DNA of 64,000 nucleotides from Suttonella sp. R2A3 (lineage in GTDB: Bacteria > Pseudomonadota > Gammaproteobacteria > Cardiobacteriales > Cardiobacteriaceae), in the NCBI RefSeq assembly GCF_021513215.1, contig NZ_CP090975.1, positions 737,501 to 801,500 of the forward strand. Direction: 5' to 3'. Below, piece by piece: positions 36,427-45,874 of the stretch (positions within the stretch are counted from its first letter, which is position 1; every line of letters starts with the position of its first letter). Below the pieces are notes generated by a model. It was not told the origin of the DNA. It saw only the letters and a list, made by a program, of their open reading frames with translations, and made no database searches. Position numbers and translations under genes: made by a program.

Positions 36427-38601
36427 CTATTCCATCCCTTGCGGATCCACATCGATTTGCACCCGCACGTGCAGCGCCTCACCTTGAGCAGTTAACCACG
36501 CACTGATGGTGGGCAAATAGCGCTGGAGCATCGCTTTATCAGCAGCCTGGATGAGCAATTGCGCACGGTGACGACCGTCTTTACGCGCCATCACAGCCGG
36601 CGCCGGCCCCAGCCAGAGCAATCGATCATCATCGATTGCTTGCGCCGCGCCTTGGCGCGTCCATTGTAGCGCTTGCATGGCGCGCGCTGCATCGCGATGC
36701 GTGGCGAGCAATAGCGCCTGTGCTTGAGTCGGCGGTAAGCCCATAACTTGACGTTGTTCATAAAGGCGTTTGGCGGTTTTTTGATAAGGTTGATGCAGCA
36801 CCGTAAATAATGGATGCTGCGGTTGGCTGGTTTGCAACCAGACCTCCCCTTGATCCTCACGCCCAGCTCGCCCGCCAACTTGCACTAGCAGCTGAGCCAA
36901 ACGTTCTTCACCACGAAAATCCGGACTAAACAGCCCTTGATCGACATCCACCACCGCGACCAAATGCAAGTTCGCGAAATGATGTCCTTTTGACAACCAC
37001 TGTGTCCCCAACACAATATCCACTTCACCACGGTGAATTTGCCCCACCGCTTCATTGAACTGCTTGGCGGTGGTAAACGCATCGCTGTCCATACGCAACA
37101 CGCGTGCCTGCGGAATTTGCTGGGTGATGGTTTGCTCCAAGCGCTGCGTCCCCATACCCAGCAACACCAGATCTGAAGTACCGCAATTAGGACATTGCAG
37201 CGGCAATGGCGCCTGTCTGCCACAATGATGACATTGCAGGCGGTGACTGCGTGTGTGCGCGGTCATTGTGGCATCACAGGCACTGCAATCGCTTTTCCAG
37301 CCGCACTCTCCACAATACAGCAGCGGTGCATACCCGCGCCGATTGAGAAATAACATCACTTGTTTGCCGTCTTGCAGCGTACGGCGAATGCGGGTGAGTA
37401 AACGCGGATGCAAACCACCCACAGACGCTTCGCTTTGCCCATCGAGTAAGACAATCTCGGCCGGTGCCTGTGCACGAATACGCTCACTGAGCTGATGATA
37501 GCGCCACTTACCCTGCCAGACCTGGTGATAACTTTCTAACGATGGCGTTGCCGAACCAAGCAGCACCAACGCCTGATTTTTCTGCCCACGAACAATCGCC
37601 ATATCGCGTGCGTGGTAGCGAAAACCATCTTGCTGTTTATACGCCTGATCGTGTTCTTCATCAACAATCAACACGCGCAAATCTCTAAACGGACTAAACA
37701 ACGCAGAACGCGTTCCAACGACAATCTGCGCTTCACCAGCAGCCACTGCCTGCCAGCTATCCAGCCGCGCTTTATCGCTAAGCCCAGAATGATGGGTGAC
37801 CACCGCAAAAGGCAGACGACGACGCAGCGCCTCGCTCATCGCTTGCACCAAACCAATCTCTGGCACCAACACCAAAGCTTGGCCGCCATCTGCCAAACGC
37901 TCGGCAAGTAAGCGGATATAGATTTCCGTTTTCCCCGATCCGGTGACGCCATCAAGCAAATGCACGGCAAAGTTTTCTGTCTGTGAAATAGCCTCTAACA
38001 CATGCTGCTGTGCGGCACTCAACTCTGGTGCGTCTGCTGATGCTAGCTTTTCTGGCACCTGCCAATAGGTTTGCGCGCTTAACCACCCTCGCTCGGCTAG
38101 ATCGCGTAGCCACGCCGCGCTCACGCTATGGCTTTGCTGCAATGCTTCCATAGTTTGCGAACCTTGCTCTAACGCCTGCAACACCGCTTGTTGTTTCGCG
38201 CCCAAGCGTTGCTCGAGCGCCAACTGACCTTCTTCAGTCAACGTATAAGAAACCGACAACTCGCGTGCGTTATCCGCACCATCACGTAATAATTTCGGCA
38301 ATGCTGCATGAATGACTTCACCGAGTGGGTGCTGGTAATAACGCGCAGCATAAGTCAGCAAGGCCATTAATTCGGGACCAATCACCGGGGCATCGTCGAG
38401 CACGCTATCAACCGATTTCAACGCATAGTCAACAGCCGGCGCTTGCGCCTCATCCTGGCAAGCCAGCACCACCCCAACTAATTTTTGTCGCGCAAACGGG
38501 ACACGTACGCGCACACCGACTGCTAGTGGCTGATCGCTCAAATAGGAAAAGCTGCCGTGCAACGGACGATTCAGCGCCACCTCAATACGCTGCACGCTCA
38601 T
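36427..38601 (-). CDS. priA: Primosomal helicase PriA
   Basis: 3'-to-5' helicase that reloads the replisome at stalled forks. The 724 residues show the N-terminal 3'-DNA-binding domain (about 1-105), Walker A GVTGSGKTEIY near residue 225, the DEEH box IVDEEHDQAYKQQ, and a zinc region with pairs CGECG, CSACD, CHHCG and CPNCG near 435-480. The helicase motif GRAGREDQGEVWLQT follows. It is divergent from znuC with 56 bases between starts. Confidence 0.97.
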   Translation of the reverse strand: MSVQRIEVALNRPLHGSFSYLSDQPLAVGVRVRVPFARQKLVGVVLACQDEAQAPAVDYALKSVDSVLDDAPVIGPELMALLTYAARYYQHPLGEVIHAALPKLLRDGADNARELSVSYTLTEEGQLALEQRLGAKQQAVLQALEQGSQTMEALQQSHSVSAAWLRDLAERGWLSAQTYWQVPEKLASADAPELSAAQQHVLEAISQTENFAVHLLDGVTGSGKTEIYIRLLAERLADGGQALVLVPEIGLVQAMSEALRRRLPFAVVTHHSGLSDKARLDSWQAVAAGEAQIVVGTRSALFSPFRDLRVLIVDEEHDQAYKQQDGFRYHARDMAIVRGQKNQALVLLGSATPSLESYHQVWQGKWRYHQLSERIRAQAPAEIVLLDGQSEASVGGLHPRLLTRIRRTLQDGKQVMLFLNRRGYAPLLYCGECGWKSDCSACDATMTAHTRSHRLQCHHCGRQAPLPLQCPNCGTSDLVLLGMGTQRLEQTITQQIPQARVLRMDSDAFTTAKQFNEAVGQIHRGEVDIVLGTQWLSKGHHFANLHLVAVVDVDQGLFSPDFRGEERLAQLLVQVGGRAGREDQGEVWLQTSQPQHPLFTVLHQPYQKTAKRLYEQRQVMGLPPTQAQALLLATHRDAARAMQALQWTRQGAAQAIDDDRLLWLGPAPAVMARKDGRHRAQLLIQAADKAMLQRYLPTISAWLTAQGEALHVRVQIDVDPQGME

Positions 38602-38624
38602 CCTTTTTGTTCCCCGTAAAAATC

Positions 38625-38637
38625 GTTACAATAGAAT
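38625..38637 (+). promoter_or_regulatory. Candidate Zur-like site and -10 element upstream of znuC
   Basis: GTTACAATAGAAT resembles the core of the gammaproteobacterial Zur dyad GTTATANTATAAC at 9 of 12 defined positions and contains TACAAT, a fair -10. It is 21 bases before the znuC ATG, where a repressor would act. The match is partial, so this is only a lead. Confidence 0.3.
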
Positions 38638-38657
38638 TTTTCCAAAGCCTCACCCTT

Positions 38658-39365
38658 ATGTCTGCAGCGCTGATTAGCTTACGCGATATTGCCTTTCAAC
38701 CGCACGATCGCGCTATTGTACACAACATCAACCTTGAGATTCTCAGTGATGAAATTCTCACCATTGTGGGGCCCAACGGTGGCGGCAAAAGCACCTTATT
38801 GCGCCTGATCCTAGGGCTACTGCACCCGACCCACGGCCATATTACCCGCCATAAAAAACTGCGTATCGGCTTGGTTCCCCAGCAATGGAGCGTTCCTGCT
38901 GACCTGCCGATGTCCACTGAACGTTTTCTCAAAGACGTTAGCGATAACATCGATAATCCTTGGCTTAAGCGACTCAACATCGATCAATTACGCGACGCTC
39001 CGTTACAAAGCCTTTCTGGTGGGGAAACCCAGCGGGTATTACTCGCACGCGCCATCTTGCGTCAGCCCGATTTATTGGTGCTTGACGAACCCGCCTCTGG
39101 TATCGATCCGGCAAGCCTCGGTGAATTTTACCATCTGATTCGCGCTTGGCAGCAAGAAAGCCACGCCGGTATTGTGATGGTCTCACACGACTTGCATCTC
39201 GTGATGGCTGGTAGCGATCGAGTGTTGTGCCTTAACGGCCATATGTGCTGTGCGGGCAAACCCGAAGATATTCACGAACACCCTGAGTTTCGTCATTTAC
39301 TCAAGCAGCAGCACCCCGATGACATCGGCATTTACACCCACCAACACAACCATACCCACCTCTAA
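38658..39365 (+). CDS. znuC: Zinc ABC transporter ATP-binding protein ZnuC
   Basis: Cytoplasmic ATPase that powers high-affinity zinc import. The 235 residues show Walker A GPNGGGKSTL, Q-loop LVPQQWSVP, signature LSGGETQRVLLARAIL, Walker B LLVLDEPASGID and the switch His in MVSHDLHLV. The C-terminus HQHNHTHL is a short His cluster that could sense or hold zinc. The ATG at 38658 gives the usual start MSAALISLRDI; a longer in-frame extension would overlap priA and is rejected. The stop overlaps the znuB ATG (TAATG). No znuA is present next to it. Confidence 0.93.
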   Translation: MSAALISLRDIAFQPHDRAIVHNINLEILSDEILTIVGPNGGGKSTLLRLILGLLHPTHGHITRHKKLRIGLVPQQWSVPADLPMSTERFLKDVSDNIDNPWLKRLNIDQLRDAPLQSLSGGETQRVLLARAILRQPDLLVLDEPASGIDPASLGEFYHLIRAWQQESHAGIVMVSHDLHLVMAGSDRVLCLNGHMCCAGKPEDIHEHPEFRHLLKQQHPDDIGIYTHQHNHTHL

Positions 39366-40192
39366 TGTTTATTCACTTTGTTTTAATTCCCTGGTTATGT
39401 GCATTGAGCGCCGCGTGTGTCTGCGCGCCATTAGGATGCATGGTCAGTTGGCGGCGGCTGATTTATTTTGGTGAAGCGCTCGCGCATAGTTCTTTGCTCG
39501 GCATCGCGTTAGCGTTGTATTTTGATCTGCCGCTCTCACTCGGCATATGGAGCATCACACTGGTTTTGGTATTGCTGCTATTTATCTTAAAACGCCGTGG
39601 TCGTGAGGATGGCAACAACATTCTTGGTGTGCTCTCGCATTTTGCCCTCGCGCTAGGCTTAGTTTTGATTGCTGCGATGGAAAATATCCGCACCGATCTT
39701 ATGGGCTATCTGTTTGGCGATATTTTAGCCACCACGAGCAGCGACTTGTGGCTGATTCTATTAAGCGGCGCAATCACCATCATCGTCTTACGTCTGCTCT
39801 GGCAATCTCTGCTTTTGCTCACCCTTAACCCGGATCTTGGTGCCTGCGAGCTACCGCGCAGCGATTGGATAGAATTGGTTTTTTTACTCATCCTAGGCGG
39901 TTTTGTCGGTGTCATGGTACAGTATTTTGGCTTATTGCTGGTGATCGCGATGTTAATTATTCCGGCGAATACCGCCAACCGCTTTGCGCGCACCCCAGAG
40001 CAGAGCGCCCTGTTTGCCACACTGATTGCTGGCGCAGCCACAACGTTTGGTATCGCAGCCGCCTGGCAATTCGATCTACCGGTAGCGCCAGCGATCGTGG
40101 TTAGCGCTGGGTGTTTATATTTTCTTGCGCGTTTAATGAAAGGACTCGCCAATATAAAAAAATCCAATAAAACGAATAATGCTTTTGACTAA
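39365..40192 (+). CDS. znuB: Zinc ABC transporter permease ZnuB
   Basis: Inner-membrane permease of the ABC-3 family, 275 residues with about eight hydrophobic segments. Family stretches include LIYFGEALAHSSLLGIALAL near residue 35, the ENIRTDLMGYLFGDILATT loop and VQYFGLLLVIAMLIIPANTA. Coupled by one-base overlap to znuC. Zinc is preferred over manganese because of the ZnuC His tail and divergent priA, but direct evidence is lacking. It is followed by dksA after 50 bases. Confidence 0.93.
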   Translation: MFIHFVLIPWLCALSAACVCAPLGCMVSWRRLIYFGEALAHSSLLGIALALYFDLPLSLGIWSITLVLVLLLFILKRRGREDGNNILGVLSHFALALGLVLIAAMENIRTDLMGYLFGDILATTSSDLWLILLSGAITIIVLRLLWQSLLLLTLNPDLGACELPRSDWIELVFLLILGGFVGVMVQYFGLLLVIAMLIIPANTANRFARTPEQSALFATLIAGAATTFGIAAAWQFDLPVAPAIVVSAGCLYFLARLMKGLANIKKSNKTNNAFD

Positions 40193-40242
40193 CCCGATTT
40201 ATTCGGATACTATTGCGCCATTTTTTCGCACTGGAGGCGGAC

Positions 40243-40674
40243 ATGTCAGCAATGAAACAGAAAAAAAATGCCCAGGAATACGTACTCGAGGAACAAGAAG
40301 AGTACATGAATGACGCGCAACGCGAGCATTTCACCGGAATCCTGGAAACTTGGAAAGCCAACATCTATGAAGAAAGCGAACGCACCCGTGCGCACCTCAA
40401 AGATGAACGCACCCAAACTGCTGATCTTAATGACCGCGCCAGCTTAGAAGAAGAATTCTCGCTCGAACTACGCACCCGTGATCGTGAACGAAAATTACTG
40501 CACAAAATCGACAAAGCCTTAGACCGCTTGGTGCGCGATGAGTTTGGTTGGTGCGAAAAATGCGGTGAAGAAATCGGCATTCGTCGCCTTGAAGCGCGCC
40601 CTACTGCTGAGCTGTGCATTGATTGTAAAGAGATTGCCGAGCGCAAAGAAAAAAGCTTCCACGATGCGCGCTGA
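40243..40674 (+). CDS. dksA: RNA polymerase-binding stress regulator DksA
   Basis: Acts with ppGpp in the secondary channel of RNA polymerase to adjust rRNA and amino-acid gene transcription. The 143 residues have the long coiled coil (about 25-105) with DLNDRASLEEE, including the Asp pair region at its tip, and the zinc finger CEKCGEEIGIRRLEARP-...-CIDC. GGAGG five bases before ATG 40243 sets the start; an in-frame ATG ten codons earlier is rejected. A terminator follows. gluQRS, its frequent neighbour, is elsewhere in the window. Confidence 0.97.
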   Translation: MSAMKQKKNAQEYVLEEQEEYMNDAQREHFTGILETWKANIYEESERTRAHLKDERTQTADLNDRASLEEEFSLELRTRDRERKLLHKIDKALDRLVRDEFGWCEKCGEEIGIRRLEARPTAELCIDCKEIAERKEKSFHDAR

Positions 40675-40743
40675 TTGAGCATATCGTGGTTAAACCAAGT
40701 AAATGGCAAATTCGAAGCCATTGACTCACTTCAATAAAACAAA

Positions 40744-40767
40744 GGCCAGCGCTTGCTGGTCTTTTTT
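40744..40767 (+). terminator. Terminator of dksA
   Basis: Seven-base stem GGCCAGC/GCTGGTC with one G-U and a four-base loop, followed by TTTTTT. It lies 70 bases past the dksA stop and ends 45 bases before the ABC-F start. Confidence 0.9.
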
Positions 40768-40811
40768 ATGCTCACAGCGATTTTTAAACGTATTAACGGT
40801 ATGATGCGCGG

Positions 40812-42731
40812 ATGATTGAACTCAATAATATACGGCTAAGCCGTGGCAGCGACAGGCTACTTAGCGGCGCAAATGCGCGCATTCATGATGGGCAACGCGT
40901 GGGCCTGGTCGGGCAAAATGGCAGTGGCAAATCGAGCTTATTGGCCTTACTGCGGGGTGAGCTAGAACAAGACGAAGGCGATTTGTCACTGCCCCAAGGT
41001 TGGCAGATTGCCAGCGTGCGCCAGGAAACCCCTGCCCTTGATCAGTCGGCGCTCGATTATGTGTTAAGCGGCCATCACAGCTATATTGCTGCCCAAAAGG
41101 CGTTGAGCCAAGCTGAGGCGAGCGGTGAAGGTATGGCGATTGCGCACGCCCATGAAATGCTCAGCACCATTGATGCCTACGCGCAACCGGCTCGTGCGGC
41201 AACGTTATTAAGCGGTCTCGGATTTCATCCCGATACCCACCATCACGCAGTAAAAAGCTTTTCTGGCGGCTGGCGCATGCGCTTAAACCTTGCCCAGGCG
41301 CTGATTGCCCCGGCAGAACTGTTATTGCTTGATGAGCCAACCAACCACCTTGATCTCGATGCAATTATCTGGCTACAGGATTTTCTAAAAACCCATCACG
41401 CCACGCAAATCATCATCGCCCACGATCGCGATTTCTTAGACAGCTTATGCCAGCAAATCTTATTCATTGAGCATGGCAGTTTGTACCATTACCGTGGCAA
41501 TTACAGCGAATTTGAACGCCAACACCACGAGCGCCGCACTCAAGCTGAGGCGCTGTATCGCGCTGAAAGCGCCAAACGCGCCCACCTGCAATCGTTTGTT
41601 GACCGTTTTCGCGCTAAAGCCACCAAAGCCAAGCAGGCGCAAAGCCGGCTCAAGGCTTTGGAAAAATTAAGCGCTGCACCACCACCGCCCACCCCATCGT
41701 CTTATGATATTGTCTTCCCCGCACCCGAACGTCAACCCAACCCTTTATTGCAGCTCGAGAACGCCAGCGTCGGTTACGATGATGACACGCTGATTATCGA
41801 ACACATCAACCTATCGATTGAGCACGACGCACGGATTGGCCTGTTGGGACGTAATGGCGCGGGTAAATCCACGCTGATGAAGCTCCTTGCCGGCACGTTA
41901 GCACCAAAACAAGGCGCACGCGCGGCACACCGCTTTACCCAGATTGGTTATTTCACCCAACACTCGCTTGATGCGCTCGACCCCGATGGCAATCCACTGA
42001 GTCATTTACAACGGTTATGGCCAGAGAGCAGCGAACAAGCGCTGCGCAACTTTTTGGGTGGCTATGGCTTTCAAGGTGATGATGTTCATGCACCAATTAA
42101 GCGCTTCTCTGGCGGCGAAAAAGCACGTTTAGCGCTAGCGCTGGTGATCGCACACCAACCCAACCTATTACTCCTTGATGAGCCAACCAACCATTTGGAT
42201 ATCGCCATGCGTGACGCGCTCACTTATGGCCTGCAAAGCTTTCAAGGTGCGATGCTCATTATCTCGCACGATCGCGCGATGCTGCGCTCGACCTGTGACA
42301 CATTTTACTGGGTGCGTGATCGACGATTAGATCCCTTTGACGGCAGCTTAGACGATTATCGCGATGCGCTACTTAACGAGCAAAAAACTGAGACTCACCA
42401 GTCAGAAACATCGAGTGGCAGCCATACAGCAGCGGCCCGCCAAGCGCAAAAACGCCACGAGGCAGAGAAACGGCGCGCCCTACAACCGCTTAACCAACAA
42501 CTAAAGCGCACCGAGGACAAGCTCGCAAGCGTGCAGCAAAAGCTAACTGCCTTAGAACAGCAGCTGGCTGATAGCGCACTCTACGAGGCTGAAAATAAAG
42601 CCCAGCTTAACGAGGTGCTTGCTGCACAAACCGCAGCAACCCGTGAACATAGCGATTTAGAGGCTACGTGGCTGGAGGTTATGGAAGAGATCGAAGCAGC
42701 GTCTGCACGCTGGGAAGATCACGCCGATTAA
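40812..42731 (+). CDS. yheS: ABC-F family ATPase, YheS type
   Basis: Soluble protein of 639 residues with two ABC domains and no membrane segment, acting at the ribosomal E site. The first domain has GQNGSGKSSL and FSGGWRMRLNLAQALI; the second has GRNGAGKSTLMK and FSGGEKARLALAL. Both have LLLLDEPTNHLD. The linker between them includes FVDRFRAKATKAKQAQSRLK. A coiled-coil C-terminal tail spans about 545-635. The linker and NQETPAL-like VRQETPALDQSALDYV match YheS better than Uup or EttA. Its specific role is not settled. Confidence 0.9.
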   Translation: MIELNNIRLSRGSDRLLSGANARIHDGQRVGLVGQNGSGKSSLLALLRGELEQDEGDLSLPQGWQIASVRQETPALDQSALDYVLSGHHSYIAAQKALSQAEASGEGMAIAHAHEMLSTIDAYAQPARAATLLSGLGFHPDTHHHAVKSFSGGWRMRLNLAQALIAPAELLLLDEPTNHLDLDAIIWLQDFLKTHHATQIIIAHDRDFLDSLCQQILFIEHGSLYHYRGNYSEFERQHHERRTQAEALYRAESAKRAHLQSFVDRFRAKATKAKQAQSRLKALEKLSAAPPPPTPSSYDIVFPAPERQPNPLLQLENASVGYDDDTLIIEHINLSIEHDARIGLLGRNGAGKSTLMKLLAGTLAPKQGARAAHRFTQIGYFTQHSLDALDPDGNPLSHLQRLWPESSEQALRNFLGGYGFQGDDVHAPIKRFSGGEKARLALALVIAHQPNLLLLDEPTNHLDIAMRDALTYGLQSFQGAMLIISHDRAMLRSTCDTFYWVRDRRLDPFDGSLDDYRDALLNEQKTETHQSETSSGSHTAAARQAQKRHEAEKRRALQPLNQQLKRTEDKLASVQQKLTALEQQLADSALYEAENKAQLNEVLAAQTAATREHSDLEATWLEVMEEIEAASARWEDHAD

Positions 42732-42770
42732 ATCCATAGTGAGGTTTGTTAAACACCGCACTATGGATTA
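42729..42770. terminator. Long hairpin after the ABC-F gene
   Basis: Perfect twelve-base arms TAATCCATAGTG and CACTATGGATTA enclose an 18-base spacer, beginning in the stop codon of the ABC-F gene. No T-run follows directly on the forward strand. It may end or stabilise that message, or mark the convergence with the Usp gene. Confidence 0.45.
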
Positions 42771-42886
42771 ATAACGCCTGTTGCTTAAAAAAAAGCAGCG
42801 GAAAAAAATGATGTACACAGCCAAAGTTAGCACCTTTGTCCACAGCTTATCCCAAATACTGCGCACATCCCAAGTGTATAACTCAC

Positions 42887-43315
42887 CTAACCTTCAGCGC
42901 GAACCACCAACACAGATTGCCGCGCATGACGCACCACTTTTGCGGTATTCGGGCCTAGCAGATAATCAGCAAGCTCCGGTCGACTCGCTGACATAACAAT
43001 CAAGTCGGCACCAATTTCCTCAGCTTTATTGAGGATTTCTTTGTAGATATTACCCTGGGCAATATGCGTGGTATAAGGCGCATCTTCGGGCAAATGGCTC
43101 TCGCAAAATGCGGTCATTTTGGCTTTAGTTAGCTGCAGCGCCTCTTTACCCACACTCTCATCATAAAAATTGCGGAATAAATGGCTGTTAAATTCAGGAA
43201 TCACGCTAATAATATGGATCTCACCAGCAAACGCCTTAGCTTGCTTAAGCGCCTCTACAACGGCACGTTCTTCACGTGCTGCATCAATCAAATCAATCGG
43301 TAATAAGATATTCAT
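42887..43315 (-). CDS. Universal stress protein linked to NhaC
   Basis: Usp-family protein of 142 residues. The start MNILLPIDLIDAAREERAVV and the C-terminal LLGPNTAKVVRHARQSVLVV fit the fold. As in the Usp protein at 17953-18369, the nucleotide loop has Gly-Pro where Gly-Ser is usual. It begins nine bases after nhaC, so both come from one message. A role in tuning the antiporter is inferred from this coupling. Substrate, ligand and partners are unknown. Confidence 0.88.
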   Translation of the reverse strand: MNILLPIDLIDAAREERAVVEALKQAKAFAGEIHIISVIPEFNSHLFRNFYDESVGKEALQLTKAKMTAFCESHLPEDAPYTTHIAQGNIYKEILNKAEEIGADLIVMSASRPELADYLLGPNTAKVVRHARQSVLVVRAEG

Positions 43316-43324
43316 AGATGCTCC

Positions 43325-44815
43325 TTAGACAGTCGTCGATTCAGCAGTTTTTATATGATAGCCATTTTCTTCCTTAACCCGTTCAATCGTCCAATTCATC
43401 GCGCCTAGGAACACCGAGATAATCGGGCTTAACAGGTTAAAAAACGCAAACGGCGCATACGCCATGGTTTGCACCCCTAGCACGCCTGAGAAAAACGCCC
43501 CACAGGTATTCCACGGCACCAACACGGAAGTCACTGTGCCTGAGTCTTCTACCGCACGGGAGAGGTTTTTTGGCAGCAGTTTGGCTTTAGCATAGGCGGT
43601 TTTGAACATTCTCGCCGGAATAACGATCGCGATATATTGATCAGAAGCGGTAATATTGGTGAATAAACACGTGGCGACCGTCGCACCAATCAACGAGCCT
43701 GTGCCACGTACCATCGATAAAATAGCGTCCGCCAAACGTTGCAGCATGCCGGTAGCTTCTAGTGAACCACCAAAAACCATCGCACAGAAAATCAGCCAAA
43801 TGGTATTCATCATGCCAAACATGCCGCCGCGACTAAACAGATCATCGATCACCTGATTACCGGTTTCGATACTAAAGCCATTAGCGAGCGTACTAATCAC
43901 TAAAGCGTACATCCCACCGATGCCTTTAGGACCTGCCAATTCTTGTAATAAGTCTTGCTGGAAAATCAAAGTGAACAGCACCCCAAGCAACACGCCAAAA
44001 ATCAGCGATGGTAATGCCGGAAAGCGGCGTGCCACCAAAGCAATCGTAGCGATCGGCACAATCAGCAACAACGGTGACGTATTGAAGTGTTCGCCGATAA
44101 TCGCGATAACATCATCAATCTGTCCCGCATCCAGCGTGTCTCCCTGGTAGAAGAAACCGATCAGCAAAAATAGTAGTAAAGCGATAATCATCGCTGGCCC
44201 AGAGGTATAAACCATATGGCGAATGTGAGTAAATAAATCAGTGCCAACCATCGCTGGTGCCAGGTTGGTTGTTTCCGATAAGGGTGACATTTTATCGCCA
44301 AAATAGGCACCGGAAACCACCGCGCCTGCCGCCATGCCCAATGGGATATTGAGTGTGTCTGCAATCGCAATCAACGCTACCCCTACTGTGCCGGCGGTTG
44401 ACCAACTACTTCCAGTACACAAAGAAACCACCGCACTCAACACACAGGCGGTAAACAAAAAGATACTCGGGCTAATCACTTTCAGCCCATATAAAATCAG
44501 TAGCGGCACCACCCCGGACATAATCCAACTGGCAATCAAAGCGCCAACCACCAATAAAATCAGCATCGCCTGCATCGACATACCAATCGATTCAATCGCT
44601 GAGTTCTCAATGTCTTTATAACGCACACCCAAACGCCATACACCGAGCACCCCGGCGAGTACTGCGGCAAAAATCAGCGCGAATTGGTTCGGGCCGTAGG
44701 TCGCATCATCGCTAAAAACAATGACGTTAATCGTCATCATCACAATCAAAAACACAATCGGCACCAACGATAGCCCTATCGATGGACGCTTTTTCTCAGA
44801 AGCTGTTTTCTCCAT
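43325..44815 (-). CDS. nhaC: Na+/H+ antiporter NhaC
   Basis: Inner-membrane sodium-proton antiporter of 496 residues with about twelve hydrophobic segments. NhaC features are LCTGSSWSTAGTVGVALI near residue 135, the GAYFGDKMSPLSETTNLAP motif near 170 and TNITASDQYIAIVIPARMF near 390. It exports sodium and supports growth in salt or at alkaline pH. Other NhaC relatives exchange malate and lactate (MleN), so ion specificity is probable rather than certain. It is followed directly by a Usp gene. Confidence 0.92.
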   Translation of the reverse strand: MEKTASEKKRPSIGLSLVPIVFLIVMMTINVIVFSDDATYGPNQFALIFAAVLAGVLGVWRLGVRYKDIENSAIESIGMSMQAMLILLVVGALIASWIMSGVVPLLILYGLKVISPSIFLFTACVLSAVVSLCTGSSWSTAGTVGVALIAIADTLNIPLGMAAGAVVSGAYFGDKMSPLSETTNLAPAMVGTDLFTHIRHMVYTSGPAMIIALLLFLLIGFFYQGDTLDAGQIDDVIAIIGEHFNTSPLLLIVPIATIALVARRFPALPSLIFGVLLGVLFTLIFQQDLLQELAGPKGIGGMYALVISTLANGFSIETGNQVIDDLFSRGGMFGMMNTIWLIFCAMVFGGSLEATGMLQRLADAILSMVRGTGSLIGATVATCLFTNITASDQYIAIVIPARMFKTAYAKAKLLPKNLSRAVEDSGTVTSVLVPWNTCGAFFSGVLGVQTMAYAPFAFFNLLSPIISVFLGAMNWTIERVKEENGYHIKTAESTTV

Positions 44816-45010
44816 ATCTCACCTTTTATTCTCGTGTTATTAAAGGGCTCAACCCTTAGCTGATTAAGATTAACATAATTTTAATATTACGCTATCAGAA
44901 AATTTCTTTGCATAATAGGCGCTCATGAGACGATTTTTTGTGCGTAGGCAAACTCTGATTGCTGTAGTGCGAGAAATACGTCATATTGCCCGCTTTTTTA
45001 AGGATCACCA

Positions 45011-45874
45011 ATGATCTACCTATTGCTAAGTATTGCTGCGAGCGTCAGTGTGTCGGTGTTGTTAAAAATCGCCCGTCGGCAAAACTTCGCTATCAGCCAT
45101 GCGATCGCGGTTAATTATCTGATCGCCACGGCGCTATGCTGGTTTGTCTTAAAACCTGATCTCAGCGCAACCGATGCATTAATCTCACAATGGCCAATCT
45201 TTGCTGCCCTCGGTCTATTGCTGCCAACTGTGTTTATTATCATGGGCAAAGCCGTCGCTGAAGTGGGAATTGTTAAATCCGATGCCGCACAACGCCTGTC
45301 GTTATTTTTACCGATCTTAGCCGCCTTCACCCTCTTTGGCGAGTCGTTAAGCCCGATTAAATTGAGCGGGATTATTTTGGCGTTTATCGCGCTATGTGCG
45401 CTTATTTATGGCGGTAAAGGGAACACAAAACGCCAACAAGGTATTGCCCAAACCGCCCTGCTGCTTTTGGGCGTGTGGGCAGGTTATGGGGTAATCGATA
45501 TCTTGTTCAAACATATCGCCAAGAGCGGTGCGGCTTTTTCCAGCATTTTACTGGTCAGCTTTATCCTCGCAGGCGTGGTGATGTTTGCTTATTTGCTCGC
45601 TAAAGGCAGTCGTTGGTCAATGCGTGACGTGCTCGCCGGACTGCTGCTTGGCGTACTCAATTTCGCCAATATCTTATTCTATATCCGTGCCCACCAAGCG
45701 ATGAGTGATAACCCATCGCTGGTCTTCGCGGGAATGAATTTGGGCGTTATTTCCTTAGGAACGCTCATTGGCGCTGCAGCCTTTGGCGAGAAAATCCGCG
45801 CGATCAATGCGCTAGGGATTACCCTCGCCATGGCCGCGATTATTGTGCTCTTTTATGGCCAGCGAATCTTTTAA
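45011..45874 (+). CDS. EamA/DMT-family transporter
   Basis: Ten-helix membrane protein of 287 residues, two EamA repeats, in the drug/metabolite transporter superfamily. Hydrophobic segments run throughout, with the polar GKGNTKRQQ loop near residue 135 joining the two halves. The first half has FGESLSPIKLSGIILAFIA and the second AAFGEKIRAINALGITLAMA, the repeated EamA end motif. Substrate cannot be inferred. It converges on nnrS with a four-base overlap of stop codons. Confidence 0.88.
   Translation: MIYLLLSIAASVSVSVLLKIARRQNFAISHAIAVNYLIATALCWFVLKPDLSATDALISQWPIFAALGLLLPTVFIIMGKAVAEVGIVKSDAAQRLSLFLPILAAFTLFGESLSPIKLSGIILAFIALCALIYGGKGNTKRQQGIAQTALLLLGVWAGYGVIDILFKHIAKSGAAFSSILLVSFILAGVVMFAYLLAKGSRWSMRDVLAGLLLGVLNFANILFYIRAHQAMSDNPSLVFAGMNLGVISLGTLIGAAAFGEKIRAINALGITLAMAAIIVLFYGQRIF

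Noticed and set aside
42838-42860. TTTGTCCACAG as a DnaA box and possible origin
   Set aside because: It has mismatches to TTATCCACA and occurs once, without a cluster, dnaA or an AT-rich unwinding element.
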